Source of the DNA: Micavibrio sp.
Lineage (GTDB): Bacteria; Pseudomonadota; Alphaproteobacteria; Micavibrionales; Micavibrionaceae
Length of the DNA: 64,000 bases
Assembly (NCBI GenBank): GCA_030824965.1
Contig: JAPJQV010000004.1
Coordinates: 1-64,000, forward strand
Direction of reading: 5' to 3'
Below are positions 18,129 through 26,434 of this stretch, piece by piece (positions within the stretch are counted from its first letter, which is position 1; every line of letters begins with the position of its first letter). The notes beneath the pieces were generated by a model. It was not told the DNA's origin and searched no databases. It saw nothing but the letters and a program-made list of their open reading frames with translations. Made by a program: the position numbers and the translations under genes.

Positions 18129-19019
18129 ATGTCTAAACGCGATATCTTCTTGGCTCTCCTGGTTGTTATTTTCTGGGGAGTGCATTTTCCTGTCATCAAA
18201 ATAGGCACAAACGAAATTCCCGGCCTGATGCTGGTTACCATTCGCTTCCTGATAACGGGCTTTATTTTTATCCCTTTCAGCCAGAATTTAAACAAAAACC
18301 AATTTTACCAGATTCTGAAATTCTCCGGCTTTTATTATATGGCGCATTTGGCAACCCTGTTCGTTGCCTTACGGTTTTTAGAGTCAGCAACAGTTGCTCT
18401 CATCATGCAGGTACAGGTACCTTTTGCTATTATTTTAGGCTGGCTTATCCTGTCCGAGAAATTTGGCTGGCGCACGACGATCGGGCTTGTATTGGCATTT
18501 GCAGGACTGGGTTTTATTTTCGGAAGCCCAAATATCACGAGCATCACAGGTTTAGCCCTCACGCTTGCTTCGTCGCTTTTTTGGGCCTTTGGTTCGCTCC
18601 AAATGCGAAAAATCCAAGATATTAACATGCCGACTATGACAGCTTTCGCCGCAGTGCTGGCAACGCCCATCACTGGACTTATGTCTTGTTTTTTTGAAAA
18701 GAACCATTTGGCTGAATTAATAACCGCCAACTGGATTAATCTCGGCTTTGTCCTGATCTACCAGATCTTCCTGATGAGCCTGATGATGTATGTGTGGAAA
18801 GGGCTAATGTCACGAAACTCTGTTCAGATCGTTACGGCATTTACTTTGTTGCAGCCTGTTGTAGCGGTTGTGGCAGCCCACTTTATGTTAGGAGAAACAT
18901 TGTCTACATCCGCGGTTATTGGGGGAGGCCTTGCTTTGGCGGGCGTCGCCATTATCGTTTTGCGTAAGTTCCAGAAACATCAGGAAAAGGATCTTACGCC
19001 TATCCTGCATTCCGAATAG
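18129..19019 (+). CDS. EamA/DMT-family transporter
   Basis: A 296-residue inner-membrane protein with about ten membrane segments in two repeated EamA halves, beginning FLALLVVIFWGVHFPVIKIG. This family exports metabolites such as amino acids or small organics, substrate not predictable. It begins directly after the EVE gene stop and is probably part of the same operon. Converges on mntH. Confidence 0.9.
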   Translation: MSKRDIFLALLVVIFWGVHFPVIKIGTNEIPGLMLVTIRFLITGFIFIPFSQNLNKNQFYQILKFSGFYYMAHLATLFVALRFLESATVALIMQVQVPFAIILGWLILSEKFGWRTTIGLVLAFAGLGFIFGSPNITSITGLALTLASSLFWAFGSLQMRKIQDINMPTMTAFAAVLATPITGLMSCFFEKNHLAELITANWINLGFVLIYQIFLMSLMMYVWKGLMSRNSVQIVTAFTLLQPVVAVVAAHFMLGETLSTSAVIGGGLALAGVAIIVLRKFQKHQEKDLTPILHSE

Positions 19020-19020
19020 A

Positions 19021-20334
19021 TCACAAGACAAGGTCCGAAAGCATCTTGATGTTCAGGGCAATCAGGATAATTGCGATTACCGTCGCCAGTCCGGTTAACC
19101 AGAGCGGCGCCTTCATTTCTCCCATTTTCCCCTTGCTGGCCGTAAAGACAACAAGCGGTATAATGGCAAAAGGTAATTGCAGGCTCAAAATGACTTGTGA
19201 CAGAATAAGGAGTTTTCCGGTTTCACTCGCGCCATAAAAAATCGTGATTCCAGCTGCCGGAAGAATGGCGATAAGTCGCGTAACAAGCCGGCGCAGCCAG
19301 GCCGGAATTTTAAGGTTAATAAATCCTTCCATAACGATCTGGCCCGATAACGTGGCCGTTACGGTAGAGTTTAAGCCGCAACAGAGAAGTGCAATTCCAA
19401 ACAAAGTCGGCGCCCAAGCAGATCCTAGCAAAGGGGATAACAGCGCATGCGCTTTATCAAGCTCGGCGATATCTGTCTGTCCTGCGTGATGAAAAGTTCC
19501 GGCCAGAATTAAAATCGACGCATTGATTGTTAAAGCGAAAAATAGCGCAATCGTTGTGTCGATATTCGCATATTTCAAGGCCTGTTTCTTTTCTTCCAGA
19601 GTATCGCCATAAGCGCGCGTCTGTACGATAGATGAATGAAGATATAAATTATGCGGCATAACGGTGGCCCCGATAATACCAAGCGCCAGATACAGCATAT
19701 CAGGATTGCCGATAATCTCCGTTGTCGGCGCAAAGCCTTTGATAACAAGACCCCAGTCAGGATCGGCCATGGCAATCTGCACGAGAAAGCAGGCAGCAAT
19801 CACTCCCAAAAGCGCGATAATAAAAGCCTCGATCCAGCGGAAACCTTTATTCTGTAACCAAAGTATAATGAATACGTCCAGCGCGGTGATAATGACGCCT
19901 ATTTCAAGCGGTATGTGGAAAAGAAGATTGAGCGCAATCGCCGTTCCAATGACTTCCGCGAGGTCGGTCGCGCAAATCGCAATTTCGGCCAGAAACCACA
20001 ACGGCCCGACCATCCATTTCGGACAGCCATCGCGACAGGCTTGCGCCAAATCGCGCCTTGAGCCGATAGCAAGACGAGAGCATAGCGATTGTAAAATAAT
20101 CGCCATGAAATTCGATAGCAGCGCAATGCTAAGAAGTGTAAAGCCGAATTGCGATCCGCCTGCCAAAGACGTTGCCCAGTTCCCCGGGTCCATATAGCCG
20201 ACCGCCACGATATAGCCCGGTCCAAGAAAAGATAAAAATTTACGCCATCCGTTTTTACGGTTGATCGGGATTGATTTGAAAACTTCTACTAGGGAAGGCT
20301 CGCCCGCTTCACGGCGCCAGAATGTTGAACTCAT
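19021..20334 (-). CDS. mntH: Nramp-family manganese transporter MntH
   Basis: Proton-coupled importer of Mn2+ (and possibly Fe2+). 437 residues with eleven or so membrane segments. The metal-binding motifs are present: DPGNW in TM1 (GYMDPGNWATS) and MPHNLYLHSS in TM6. The Met of MPHN favours transition metals over Ca2+. It is divergent from mntR with an 80-bp shared region that holds a palindrome overlapping its likely -10 box, so regulation by MntR is expected. Confidence 0.95.
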   Translation of the reverse strand: MSSTFWRREAGEPSLVEVFKSIPINRKNGWRKFLSFLGPGYIVAVGYMDPGNWATSLAGGSQFGFTLLSIALLSNFMAIILQSLCSRLAIGSRRDLAQACRDGCPKWMVGPLWFLAEIAICATDLAEVIGTAIALNLLFHIPLEIGVIITALDVFIILWLQNKGFRWIEAFIIALLGVIAACFLVQIAMADPDWGLVIKGFAPTTEIIGNPDMLYLALGIIGATVMPHNLYLHSSIVQTRAYGDTLEEKKQALKYANIDTTIALFFALTINASILILAGTFHHAGQTDIAELDKAHALLSPLLGSAWAPTLFGIALLCCGLNSTVTATLSGQIVMEGFINLKIPAWLRRLVTRLIAILPAAGITIFYGASETGKLLILSQVILSLQLPFAIIPLVVFTASKGKMGEMKAPLWLTGLATVIAIILIALNIKMLSDLVL

Positions 20335-20360
20335 ATCTTAATTCCTGTATTGCCTACACA

Positions 20361-20387
20361 ATATAGCCAAGGCTATAAATTTGACAA
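20361..20387. promoter_or_regulatory. MntR operator and overlapping divergent promoters
   Basis: TATAGCC-aa-GGCTATA (20362-20377) is a perfect palindrome with seven-base arms. It closely matches the E. coli MntR box (core ATAGC...GCTAT). On the minus strand TTGTCA (complement of 20382-20387), a 16-nt spacer and TATATT form an mntH promoter whose spacer and -10 overlap the palindrome. On plus, TTGACA at 20381-20386 could drive mntR. Repression of mntH with manganese is the simplest reading. Confidence 0.82.
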
Positions 20388-20414
20388 GCCCTGAAATTTG
20401 AATAAACTTTCGGG

Positions 20415-20864
20415 ATGACGACGAAAAAATCCGATCCGCTGCTTCAACTGGAACAGCGCGCCAAAGCATTCGAGAGGGTTCGCGAAGCCCACCAAACGGA
20501 AACGGCGGAAGATTATGTCGAGATGATCGCTGATTTAATAGAAATTCAGGGCGAAGCGCGCGTGATAGATCTGGCCAAATATTTCGGCATTGCCCACGCC
20601 ACAGTCAGCAAAATTATTACCCGCCTGAATAAGGAAGGTTACGTTATCAACCGCCCTTACCGCTCTTTATTCTTGACCGACAAAGGAAAAGCGTTGGCTC
20701 ATCAGTGCAAGAAACGTCATGATATTGTTTATAATTTCCTGCGCGCTCTGAATATAAAATCTGAAATTGCTCATCTTGATGCCGAAGGCATCGAGCATCA
20801 TGTTAGTGAGGAAACTTTAAAAGCTTTTGCAAAACTGACCGATCATTTATCGAAAGGGAAATAA
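20415..20864 (+). CDS. mntR: Manganese-responsive DtxR-family regulator MntR
   Basis: A 149-residue transcription factor. An N-terminal winged helix (ETAEDYVEMIADLIEIQGEARVIDLAKYFGIAHATVSKIITRL) is followed by a dimerisation/metal domain with the H-x-x-EGIEHHVSEE stretch that carries Mn ligands (Glu/His). No SH3-like C-terminal domain, as in the E. coli MntR form. It is divergent from mntH across a palindromic operator and precedes acs by 1 bp, so acetyl-CoA synthetase may share its transcript. Confidence 0.93.
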   Translation: MTTKKSDPLLQLEQRAKAFERVREAHQTETAEDYVEMIADLIEIQGEARVIDLAKYFGIAHATVSKIITRLNKEGYVINRPYRSLFLTDKGKALAHQCKKRHDIVYNFLRALNIKSEIAHLDAEGIEHHVSEETLKAFAKLTDHLSKGK

Positions 20865-20865
20865 C

Positions 20866-22761
20866 ATGACCAGAATTTTATCGCCTTCCGATTATGATGC
20901 ACTTCACAAACGCTCGATGGAGAATCCTGATGGATTCTGGGCTGAAATGGCAGAACGCCTCGACTGGGTCAAAACACCTAAGATTATAAAAAATGCAAAC
21001 TTTCAGGATAACGTCGATATCAAATGGTATGAAGACGGCATTCTCAATGCTTGCTACAATTGCGTTGATCGCCATCTGCCAAATCGCGCAAATCAAACGG
21101 CCTTGATCTGGGAAGGCGACAGCCCCGATCAATCCAGCAAGATTACCTATGCCCAATTAAAAGATGAAGTTTCCCGCCTTGCCAATGCGTTGAAAGCCAA
21201 AGGCGTCAAGCGCGGTGACCGCGTTACCATTTATATGCCGATGATTCTTGAAAGCGTATATGCCATGCTGGCTTGCGCCCGTATTGGCGCAGTACATTCC
21301 GTTGTCTTTGGCGGCTTTTCGCCTTCTTCCCTGACCGACAGAATTCATGACTGCGCTTCAACCGTTTTGATTACCGCGGACGAAGGAATACGCGGCGGAA
21401 AGAAAGTGCCGCTCAAAGCCAATGTCGATGAAGCGCTTAAATCCTGCCCGGAAGTGGAAACGGTCATCGTCTTCAAGAATACTGGTAGCGATGTTCCCAT
21501 GACACAAGGGCGGGATATTGACTGGAAAACATTCGTTTCCGACCAATCGAGCGATTGCCCGTGCGAAGACATGAATGCGGAAGACCCGCTCTTCATTCTC
21601 TACACATCCGGCTCGACAGGAAAACCGAAAGGCGTTCTTCATACGACGGGCGGTTATCTTGTTTATGCCGCCCTCACCCACGAAGTCAGCTTTGATTACC
21701 GAGAAGGGGATATTTACTGGTGTACGGCGGATGTGGGCTGGGTTACGGGCCATTCATATATCGTTTATGGCCCATTGGCCAATGGCGCGACATCGTTGAT
21801 ATTCGAAGGTGTGCCGAACTATCCTGACTTCTCTCGTTTCTGGCAGGTAGTCGACAAACATCAGGTCAATATTTTCTATACAGCCCCAACAGCGATCCGC
21901 GCCCTATTACGTGAAGGCAATGACTATGTTACAAGAACCAGCCGTAAATCCTTACGCATTCTCGGTAGCGTTGGCGAACCAATCAATTCAGAAGCATGGC
22001 AATGGTATTATGATGTCGTCGGTGAAAAACGCTGCCCAATTATAGATACATGGTGGCAGACTGAAACAGGTGGCCACATGATTACACCATTGCCGCATAC
22101 GACAACTTTCAAACCCGGCTCCGCAACCAAACCGTTTTTCGGTGTTCTTCCCGCTATTGTGGACGGTGAGGGCAATATCCTGGACGGCGAAGCCGAAGGC
22201 AATCTGGTAATTCTGGAAAGCTGGCCCGGTATGATGCGCTCTGTGTATCAAGACCATGAACGCTTTAAGCAGACTTATTTCTCGACGTTTAAGGGCATGT
22301 ATTTTACAGGCGATGGCGCTCGCCGCGATGCAGACGGCGATTACTGGATCACGGGCCGCGTTGATGATGTCATCAACGTATCTGGCCACCGGTTTGGCAC
22401 GGCGGAAATTGAAAGTGCCATAAACGAACATGAAGCTGTATCTGAAAGCGCCGTGGTGGGCTTCCCTCATGACCTGAAAGGTCAGGGTATTTATGCTTAT
22501 GTGACACTGAACCAGGGCATCGAGGCGACGGATGATATTAAAGCCGAGATCATAAAAACCGTTCGCAAGATTATAGGGCCGATCGCTACGCCCGATGCCA
22601 TTCAATGGGCGCCCGGCCTTCCCAAAACCCGTTCCGGCAAGATCATGCGCCGCATCCTGCGAAAAATTGCAGCGCATGAAATCGACAGTCTTGGCGATAC
22701 CTCTACCCTTGCAGATCCTTCTGTCGTTGATGATTTAGTTAATAACATGGTTCAAATCTAA
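20866..22761 (+). CDS. acs: Acetyl-CoA synthetase
   Basis: Activates acetate to acetyl-CoA through acetyl-AMP. A 631-residue ANL-superfamily enzyme: the P-loop-like YTSGSTGKPKG motif, the VGWVTGHSYIVYGPL stretch with the acyl-pocket Trp in DTWWQTETGG, the hinge Asp in YWITGRVDDVINVSGHR, and the conserved C-terminal PKTRSGKIMRR whose Lys is the usual acetylation target. It starts 1 bp after mntR, an unusual pairing. Length is typical. Confidence 0.95.
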   Translation: MTRILSPSDYDALHKRSMENPDGFWAEMAERLDWVKTPKIIKNANFQDNVDIKWYEDGILNACYNCVDRHLPNRANQTALIWEGDSPDQSSKITYAQLKDEVSRLANALKAKGVKRGDRVTIYMPMILESVYAMLACARIGAVHSVVFGGFSPSSLTDRIHDCASTVLITADEGIRGGKKVPLKANVDEALKSCPEVETVIVFKNTGSDVPMTQGRDIDWKTFVSDQSSDCPCEDMNAEDPLFILYTSGSTGKPKGVLHTTGGYLVYAALTHEVSFDYREGDIYWCTADVGWVTGHSYIVYGPLANGATSLIFEGVPNYPDFSRFWQVVDKHQVNIFYTAPTAIRALLREGNDYVTRTSRKSLRILGSVGEPINSEAWQWYYDVVGEKRCPIIDTWWQTETGGHMITPLPHTTTFKPGSATKPFFGVLPAIVDGEGNILDGEAEGNLVILESWPGMMRSVYQDHERFKQTYFSTFKGMYFTGDGARRDADGDYWITGRVDDVINVSGHRFGTAEIESAINEHEAVSESAVVGFPHDLKGQGIYAYVTLNQGIEATDDIKAEIIKTVRKIIGPIATPDAIQWAPGLPKTRSGKIMRRILRKIAAHEIDSLGDTSTLADPSVVDDLVNNMVQI

Positions 22762-22764
22762 AGT

Positions 22765-22793
22765 TTGACCTGCTTTTCAAAGCTGGCTATGGT
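22765..22793 (+). promoter_or_regulatory. Possible promoter of the PRPP-synthetase-like gene
   Basis: TTGACC (22765-22770), a 17-nt spacer and TATGGT (22788-22793) lie just upstream of the gene at 22820. The -35 is good and the -10 is moderate. Confidence 0.4.
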
Positions 22794-22819
22794 CCGTACA
22801 AGCTTATGGAAAGAATACT

Positions 22820-24211
22820 ATGCCTCAACACTATATCGTCGTCGGTCGCGTTTCAAAGGATACAGGTGAAAAACTGGTTCACCGCTTTGGCCGCGAAAAT
22901 ATTATCCAGTCCCGCTATGGAACGCATAGCGATGGTGAAGCGACGTTTGAATTATTTCTTGATGGAAAATTGGAAGATCATCCGCTGGAACAAAATTTAA
23001 CACTGGAAGAAAAAAACAATATTCGTGCAAATCTTAGAAACGCACATGTCACCATCGTCCATTCGGTCAGCGGCCAAAATACCAGTAGCCGCGCTTTGTC
23101 CCTTATTCAATCCATCCGTGCCCTGAAAGACGATTACCATGTCGGCAGCGTTACATTGATTGCACCGCATATGGGACTGACCCGCTCTGACAGGAAATTC
23201 TTTAAAACTTTGCATGACAATGGCGTCGACATAAAAATCCAGCAGGATAATGCACGCGGCAATGCCATAATGGCTGAGTTAATCCGTACCGCAGGAGCGG
23301 ACCGCTTCGTTGGAATTGACTTCCACTCGAACGATGCAAAAGAGGATTACAAGCGTGTCTTCGATATAAACTACGAAGGCTCGAACGGGTTGAAATTGCT
23401 GGAGCGGGCTTTGAAGAAAGCCGGACAAAAGCTCGGCAAGAAAGTTGAAAAACTTCGCGATAAATTCACAGAAGCCTTGTCCTATAATCCGATTTTCCCC
23501 GACAACGGTGCGGTATTCGTGTCGGCCGTCAAACCGGTTTTAGCTCCTTACCTTAAATCCATTTTTAATTCTCAGGCGGATATTTTCAATATACGCATAG
23601 GGGCACCTGACGGTGCTAACAAGCCAAACGATTCAGGCATTGGCCGCGCCAAAGAGGCAAGCGAGGCTTTGATCGGGTATGAAGATGAAAAAGCGTTATT
23701 CAAAATTGCCAAGGAAAGAATTAGCCCCACGGAAACAAGGGTCATTCCGGAGCTTTCCTATGCAGATGTGTATGGAAAAATCTGCGTTCTTGTCGATGAC
23801 ATCGTCAATAGCGGCAGCACACAAATTCACGCCGCCGAATGGTTGCGCGAACAAGGAGCGGCAAAGATTATCGCTTACGCAACCCATGCGGTTTTAGTCG
23901 GTGATAATCTTCGCAAGCTTCTTGAGAACGATACAATCGATCAATTATGGGGCGCCGACAGTGTTCCAGGTGTTGTTGAAAAATGGGAGAAACTAAAACA
24001 GAAACTCTCGCGCGAAGTCCGTGAAAACAAAATATCTCCAGAGAAAAAGGATCATTTAGTTTCAAAATTCACCATTCTTCCTGTCGCGGATGTAATCATC
24101 GAACAAGTCGCGATAGATCATGGCGCGAGAATGCAGACCTGTCCGTCTTTAGTATGGGCGAATGAAAACCCCTCCAACCATCTCATAAAATTACCCGCCC
24201 CTGCGGCATAA
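22820..24211 (+). CDS. Ribose-phosphate pyrophosphokinase-like protein (long form)
   Basis: A type-I phosphoribosyltransferase-fold protein related to PRPP synthetase (Prs), which makes PRPP from ribose 5-phosphate and ATP. The canonical PRPP-binding loop is present (CVLVDDIVNSGSTQ), as are RSDRKFF and a VGIDFHSND metal motif. At 463 residues it is about 150 longer than typical bacterial Prs, through inserted Lys-rich helical segments (KKAGQKLGKKVEKLRDK) and a C-terminal extension. It may be a divergent Prs paralogue or a distinct subfamily, so activity is uncertain. Confidence 0.8.
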   Translation: MPQHYIVVGRVSKDTGEKLVHRFGRENIIQSRYGTHSDGEATFELFLDGKLEDHPLEQNLTLEEKNNIRANLRNAHVTIVHSVSGQNTSSRALSLIQSIRALKDDYHVGSVTLIAPHMGLTRSDRKFFKTLHDNGVDIKIQQDNARGNAIMAELIRTAGADRFVGIDFHSNDAKEDYKRVFDINYEGSNGLKLLERALKKAGQKLGKKVEKLRDKFTEALSYNPIFPDNGAVFVSAVKPVLAPYLKSIFNSQADIFNIRIGAPDGANKPNDSGIGRAKEASEALIGYEDEKALFKIAKERISPTETRVIPELSYADVYGKICVLVDDIVNSGSTQIHAAEWLREQGAAKIIAYATHAVLVGDNLRKLLENDTIDQLWGADSVPGVVEKWEKLKQKLSREVRENKISPEKKDHLVSKFTILPVADVIIEQVAIDHGARMQTCPSLVWANENPSNHLIKLPAPAA

Positions 24212-24283
24212 AAAACTCTTGCCAAGTTTTATGATTCTTGTTTCAATTTAAAAAAATTAAAAAGTTGAACAGGATTTGAGTAA

Positions 24284-24619
24284 ATGAGTATCGGCCAAAG
24301 CGCTTTGACCCAAAAGCGCGTTTCTATTCTTCATCGCTATTTTGCTTATGTATGTGATCCAACGCATGAATTTGGCGCAGATGATTTAATTGCCTTACGT
24401 CACAGGTTCGCAGTTAACGCAAAAGTTCAGAAAATTCCCGAATCTCATAAATGGATTTTAAAGCTGACAGCCGCTTTTGAAAACATGACATCGCTCGATA
24501 CTTATTCGTCCCGCAGACGAATGCGCGAAACCATCAACGATCTATATAACGACAATAGAGCTATGTTTGCACAGGCTAATCCGGCGGAAGACCGGATAAA
24601 GCTCTATCGGATTAATTAA
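24284..24619 (+). CDS. Hypothetical 111-aa protein
   Basis: A mostly helical soluble protein with no recognised family. It has no signal or membrane segment. It overlaps the end of gapR by 4 bp on the opposite strand. The upstream region has a moderate ribosome site (AGGATTTGAGTAA). Probably a lineage-specific gene. Confidence 0.65.
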   Translation: MSIGQSALTQKRVSILHRYFAYVCDPTHEFGADDLIALRHRFAVNAKVQKIPESHKWILKLTAAFENMTSLDTYSSRRRMRETINDLYNDNRAMFAQANPAEDRIKLYRIN

Positions 24620-24906
24620 TCGATTCCCACAGCGGCCTTATATAGCTCTAGAAGCTCTTCTTCCTCGCGGCGTTTATCGGTGTTCATCTTGCGCAGCATG
24701 TAAACCTTGCGCAGGATTTTGGCATCGAAGCCGACGCCTTTCGCTTCGGCATAGATATCCTTGATATCGTCGGCAATGCCTTTTTTTTCTTCTTCCAGAC
24801 GCTCGATACGGTCCAGATACCCACGCAGACGCTTACCGGAAACGCCGCCGATATCTTTTTCTTCCGTCGAATTAGGGGCATCGTTTGCCGCTGCTGTTTG
24901 CGCCAT
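24616..24906 (-). CDS. gapR: GapR-family nucleoid-associated protein (DUF2312/UPF0335)
   Basis: A 96-residue DNA-binding protein found in nearly all Alphaproteobacteria. In Caulobacter, GapR binds overtwisted DNA ahead of replication and stimulates gyrase and topoisomerase IV. The conserved core LRGYLDRIERLEEEKK followed by DIKDIYAEAKGVGFDAKILRKV and a coiled-coil C-terminus are clearly seen. The 20-residue N-terminus is low complexity. Confidence 0.93.
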   Translation of the reverse strand: MAQTAAANDAPNSTEEKDIGGVSGKRLRGYLDRIERLEEEKKGIADDIKDIYAEAKGVGFDAKILRKVYMLRKMNTDKRREEEELLELYKAAVGID

Positions 24907-25069
24907 TTTTTTACACTCTTATATGTTACTGATGAACATGACCCTACTAAATCGGCATAAGCCAAGGCAAGCAATGAATCGGCTTAATCACAGGTTTTGC
25001 CGACTATTAACGAAATATTTTGAGGAGCGGAAGCGCAGAAAATCAAGGTTTGCAGGCAAAAGACGGTAA

Positions 25070-25705
25070 CTAACGCAGGGGGATAACGCTCCAACGCTCG
25101 ATAACTATACCGTTATCGTCATTTCCTTTCACCACGCGCCCGACCTGCACCCGGATCATGATTTTCAGGTTTCTCACTTGAGAAGTACGGTTTTTTAGGG
25201 TTTTTGTCCCCCTGTCGTAATAGCTCAGCATCACAGGCATCTGGTAAAGCCAGTGATATGTTCCGGACAATGCTCCCTCGCTTAACAGCACGGAAGAAGA
25301 ATCGGCCACCGCATTTACCTGAAGATTATTCGCTGAAATATTCGTAAGAATACCGCTCGTGTCTAGATATTTTTTATATTCCTGCAATCCATAGGAATCG
25401 AATAATGAAGCGACTTTTTTCTGGTGGGTATTCCATGCAGGTTGGTCGATATTCATCGCTGTGACGATGCTATCTTCGACCCATGAAGCAATCTGTTCAC
25501 TCGTCCGATGGGGTTTATCCATTGGCACGACATCTTCAAGACGCTCGGCGTCATATATGCCCATAAGTTTCGAACCGTTATTCTTCGGCGCGGCGGCATC
25601 GGTCTGAAAAGGCGCCGTGGTCGGCATAGAATTTTCCTGTGCAGAAACCTGTACCGGTAAAATTAGAAAAATAGAAACAGCAGCAAAACGAATGATAGAT
25701 ATCAT
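25070..25705 (-). CDS. IcmL/DotI-like secretion-complex protein (orphan)
   Basis: A 211-residue protein with an N-terminal signal-like hydrophobic stretch (about 4-22). The rest resembles the periplasmic IcmL/DotI domain of type IVB secretion: a WVEDSIVTAMNIDQPAW stretch, a DSYGLQEYKKYL segment and a C-terminal VIERWSVIPL. No other dot/icm gene is in the window and it is coupled to COQ9 by a 4-bp overlap, so it may serve a different, envelope-related role. Assignment is by remembered motif resemblance and needs profile confirmation. Confidence 0.6.
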   Translation of the reverse strand: MISIIRFAAVSIFLILPVQVSAQENSMPTTAPFQTDAAAPKNNGSKLMGIYDAERLEDVVPMDKPHRTSEQIASWVEDSIVTAMNIDQPAWNTHQKKVASLFDSYGLQEYKKYLDTSGILTNISANNLQVNAVADSSSVLLSEGALSGTYHWLYQMPVMLSYYDRGTKTLKNRTSQVRNLKIMIRVQVGRVVKGNDDNGIVIERWSVIPLR

Positions 25706-26334
25706 AAATTCCGGGTCCGGGCTTTGGTCGCCATATCTGGCATCTTCTGCCCGATTGTACCAATTGCTCGCCCAATTTCCATGATATTCTCAATCCGTCT
25801 CTCCAGAAACGCTCTGGTCGTTTCTTTATTTGCCGACCTGTCATCAAGCCAGACCAAGGTCGTTCCCATCATTAGCGACGATAAAAGCCCTCTTTTGGTA
25901 TAGCGGTTATAGTCTTGTGCCGTATCCCCTGCCCATTTCCAGATCCGGTCGGCGCTACGCCACAAAACGCGCTGGCCCTGAAAAACGCGGGTCGGGAAAG
26001 CCCAGAAGGACAAAGCCGCTTTTGTGGCGGATCGCGCGCCCATGCTTTCCAGAATATCGAGGCGGGTCAAAATAGCCATCCCGATGCGCTCACGTACGCG
26101 CAGCCTTTCAGTATCGATTTTCTCGATTTGCCTCATCATTTCCCTGTCGACGATATCGGAAAAATGAGTCACGACGTCCGGTAAACCTTCCGGAAAAACC
26201 GCTTTGCAAATGCCGTCCTGAAACCCTTCAGCCAAGGCGGCATCCTGCGCTGCTTCCCAGCTCCAGCCCCTCGCACTTACATCCGGTATCATGGCGAGCA
26301 GGATCTTATCTTTTATAAATTGTAAGTCTGTCAT
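25702..26334 (-). CDS. COQ9 family protein (ubiquinone biosynthesis accessory)
   Basis: A 210-residue homologue of mitochondrial COQ9, which binds lipid and assists ubiquinone biosynthesis with the COQ7 hydroxylase. The protein has the family's helical shape: the N-terminal W-rich ARGWSWEAAQDAALAEGF segment, a middle region RIGMAILTRLDILE, and a C-terminal TTLVWLDDRS stretch with conserved Trp. It is divergent from a UbiB/ABC1 kinase gene 100 bp away. Confidence 0.85.
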   Translation of the reverse strand: MTDLQFIKDKILLAMIPDVSARGWSWEAAQDAALAEGFQDGICKAVFPEGLPDVVTHFSDIVDREMMRQIEKIDTERLRVRERIGMAILTRLDILESMGARSATKAALSFWAFPTRVFQGQRVLWRSADRIWKWAGDTAQDYNRYTKRGLLSSLMMGTTLVWLDDRSANKETTRAFLERRIENIMEIGRAIGTIGQKMPDMATKARTRNL

Positions 26335-26434
26335 AGGGGCCCTTTAAAATATGGGAAAGTGTACCAAAGCTGCACGCCGCTTGAAAAGCTTTGTGTGTTT
26401 TGCATTGCACTTCGTTTTGCTCTAAAACTATTTT

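Noticed and set aside
25070..25705. Evidence for a type IVB secretion system
   Set aside because: Only one IcmL-like gene is present; no other dot/icm components are in the window.
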